Source of the DNA: JBHGYD01 sp041920415
GTDB taxonomy: Bacteria; Bacillota; Bacilli; Bacillales; Anoxybacillaceae
Length of the DNA: 42,780 nt
Reading direction: 5' to 3'
Assembly (NCBI GenBank): GCA_041920415.1
Contig: JBHGYD010000052.1
Location: 1-42,780, forward strand
Every line of letters begins with the position of its first letter. Position 1 is the first letter of the stretch. This document shows positions 42,773-42,780 of this stretch, one piece after another. The translations under genes and the position numbers were made by a program. The notes beneath the pieces are model-generated. The model did not search any database. It worked only from the letters and a program-made list of their open reading frames with translations, and was not told the origin of the DNA.

Positions 42773-42780
42773 TTCGATGT

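Noticed and set aside
1..42780. CRISPR array, tRNA or rRNA genes
   Set aside because: No regularly spaced repeats, no tRNA cloverleaf or CCA-type ends, and no rRNA-like conserved stretches were noticed.

Overview
The window looks like the chromosome of a low-to-mid GC, spore-forming Bacillaceae, most likely a thermophile of the Anoxybacillus/Geobacillus/Parageobacillus group. The evidence is Bacillus-type gene neighbourhoods (ypmS-ypmR-ypmQ, ypmP-ilvA, dfrA-thyA, ypiP-brxA-ilvD-ypgR-ypgQ-bsaA), strong AGGAGG ribosome sites, frequent TTG starts and many Rho-independent hairpins. No rRNA, tRNA, CRISPR array or prophage was seen. The species call is an inference.

Positions 1-15,300 are an accessory, partly decaying segment. 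They hold a truncated nucleotidyltransferase gene, a cluster of small membrane/lipoprotein genes broken by frameshifts and by a 246-bp tnpB-less IS200/IS605-type mini-element (1251-1496), a YjdF-like membrane protein, a nitrilase, a GNAT acetyltransferase, a short-chain dehydrogenase fossil, an LLM flavin oxidoreductase and the complete cytochrome bd operon cydA-cydB-cydD-cydC on the minus strand. A full IS1341-type element (7622-9109) with an apparently intact TnpB nuclease sits exactly at the cydD stop codon. Removing either element between the deduced ends restores a sensible reading frame, which fixes the element boundaries and the target rule (T[T/C]AC on the left, GGTTCA as right end). 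The two copies share a 3' region with compensatory base changes, as expected of the TnpB guide RNA (omega RNA). The cyd leader carries a 72-bp imperfect duplication that includes ribosome site and start codon, four Rex-like boxes and a terminator hairpin.

Positions 15,300-25,400 hold a sulfite-oxidase-like protein, an OsmC protein, plsY, an RsmF-like rRNA methyltransferase, ypmS-ypmR-ypmQ (the last a Sco copper chaperone), a DegV protein, ypmP, ilvA, a hemolysin III homologue and a YndM-like protein.

Positions 25,400-40,640 are core metabolism: dfrA-thyA, a secreted metalloprotease related to anthrax lethal factor and Pro-Pro endopeptidases, an aminotransferase, several small proteins, ypiP, brxA, ilvD, ypgR, an ABC-F protein (YfmR/Uup), ypgQ, bsaA, an uncharacterised gene, fhs and metA. 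dfrA, thyA and fhs link to one-carbon metabolism; ilvA and ilvD to isoleucine/valine; metA to methionine; brxA, bsaA and OsmC to thiol/peroxide defence.

Positions 40,640-42,780 contain a gene-tail relic with its own terminator, then an ABC-2 exporter pair (ATPase and permease) and strong hairpins at the right edge.

The most interesting signals are the paired TnpB/omega-RNA elements, the duplicated cyd leader, a dispersed repeat with two mutually exclusive stems, and the lethal-factor-like protease.
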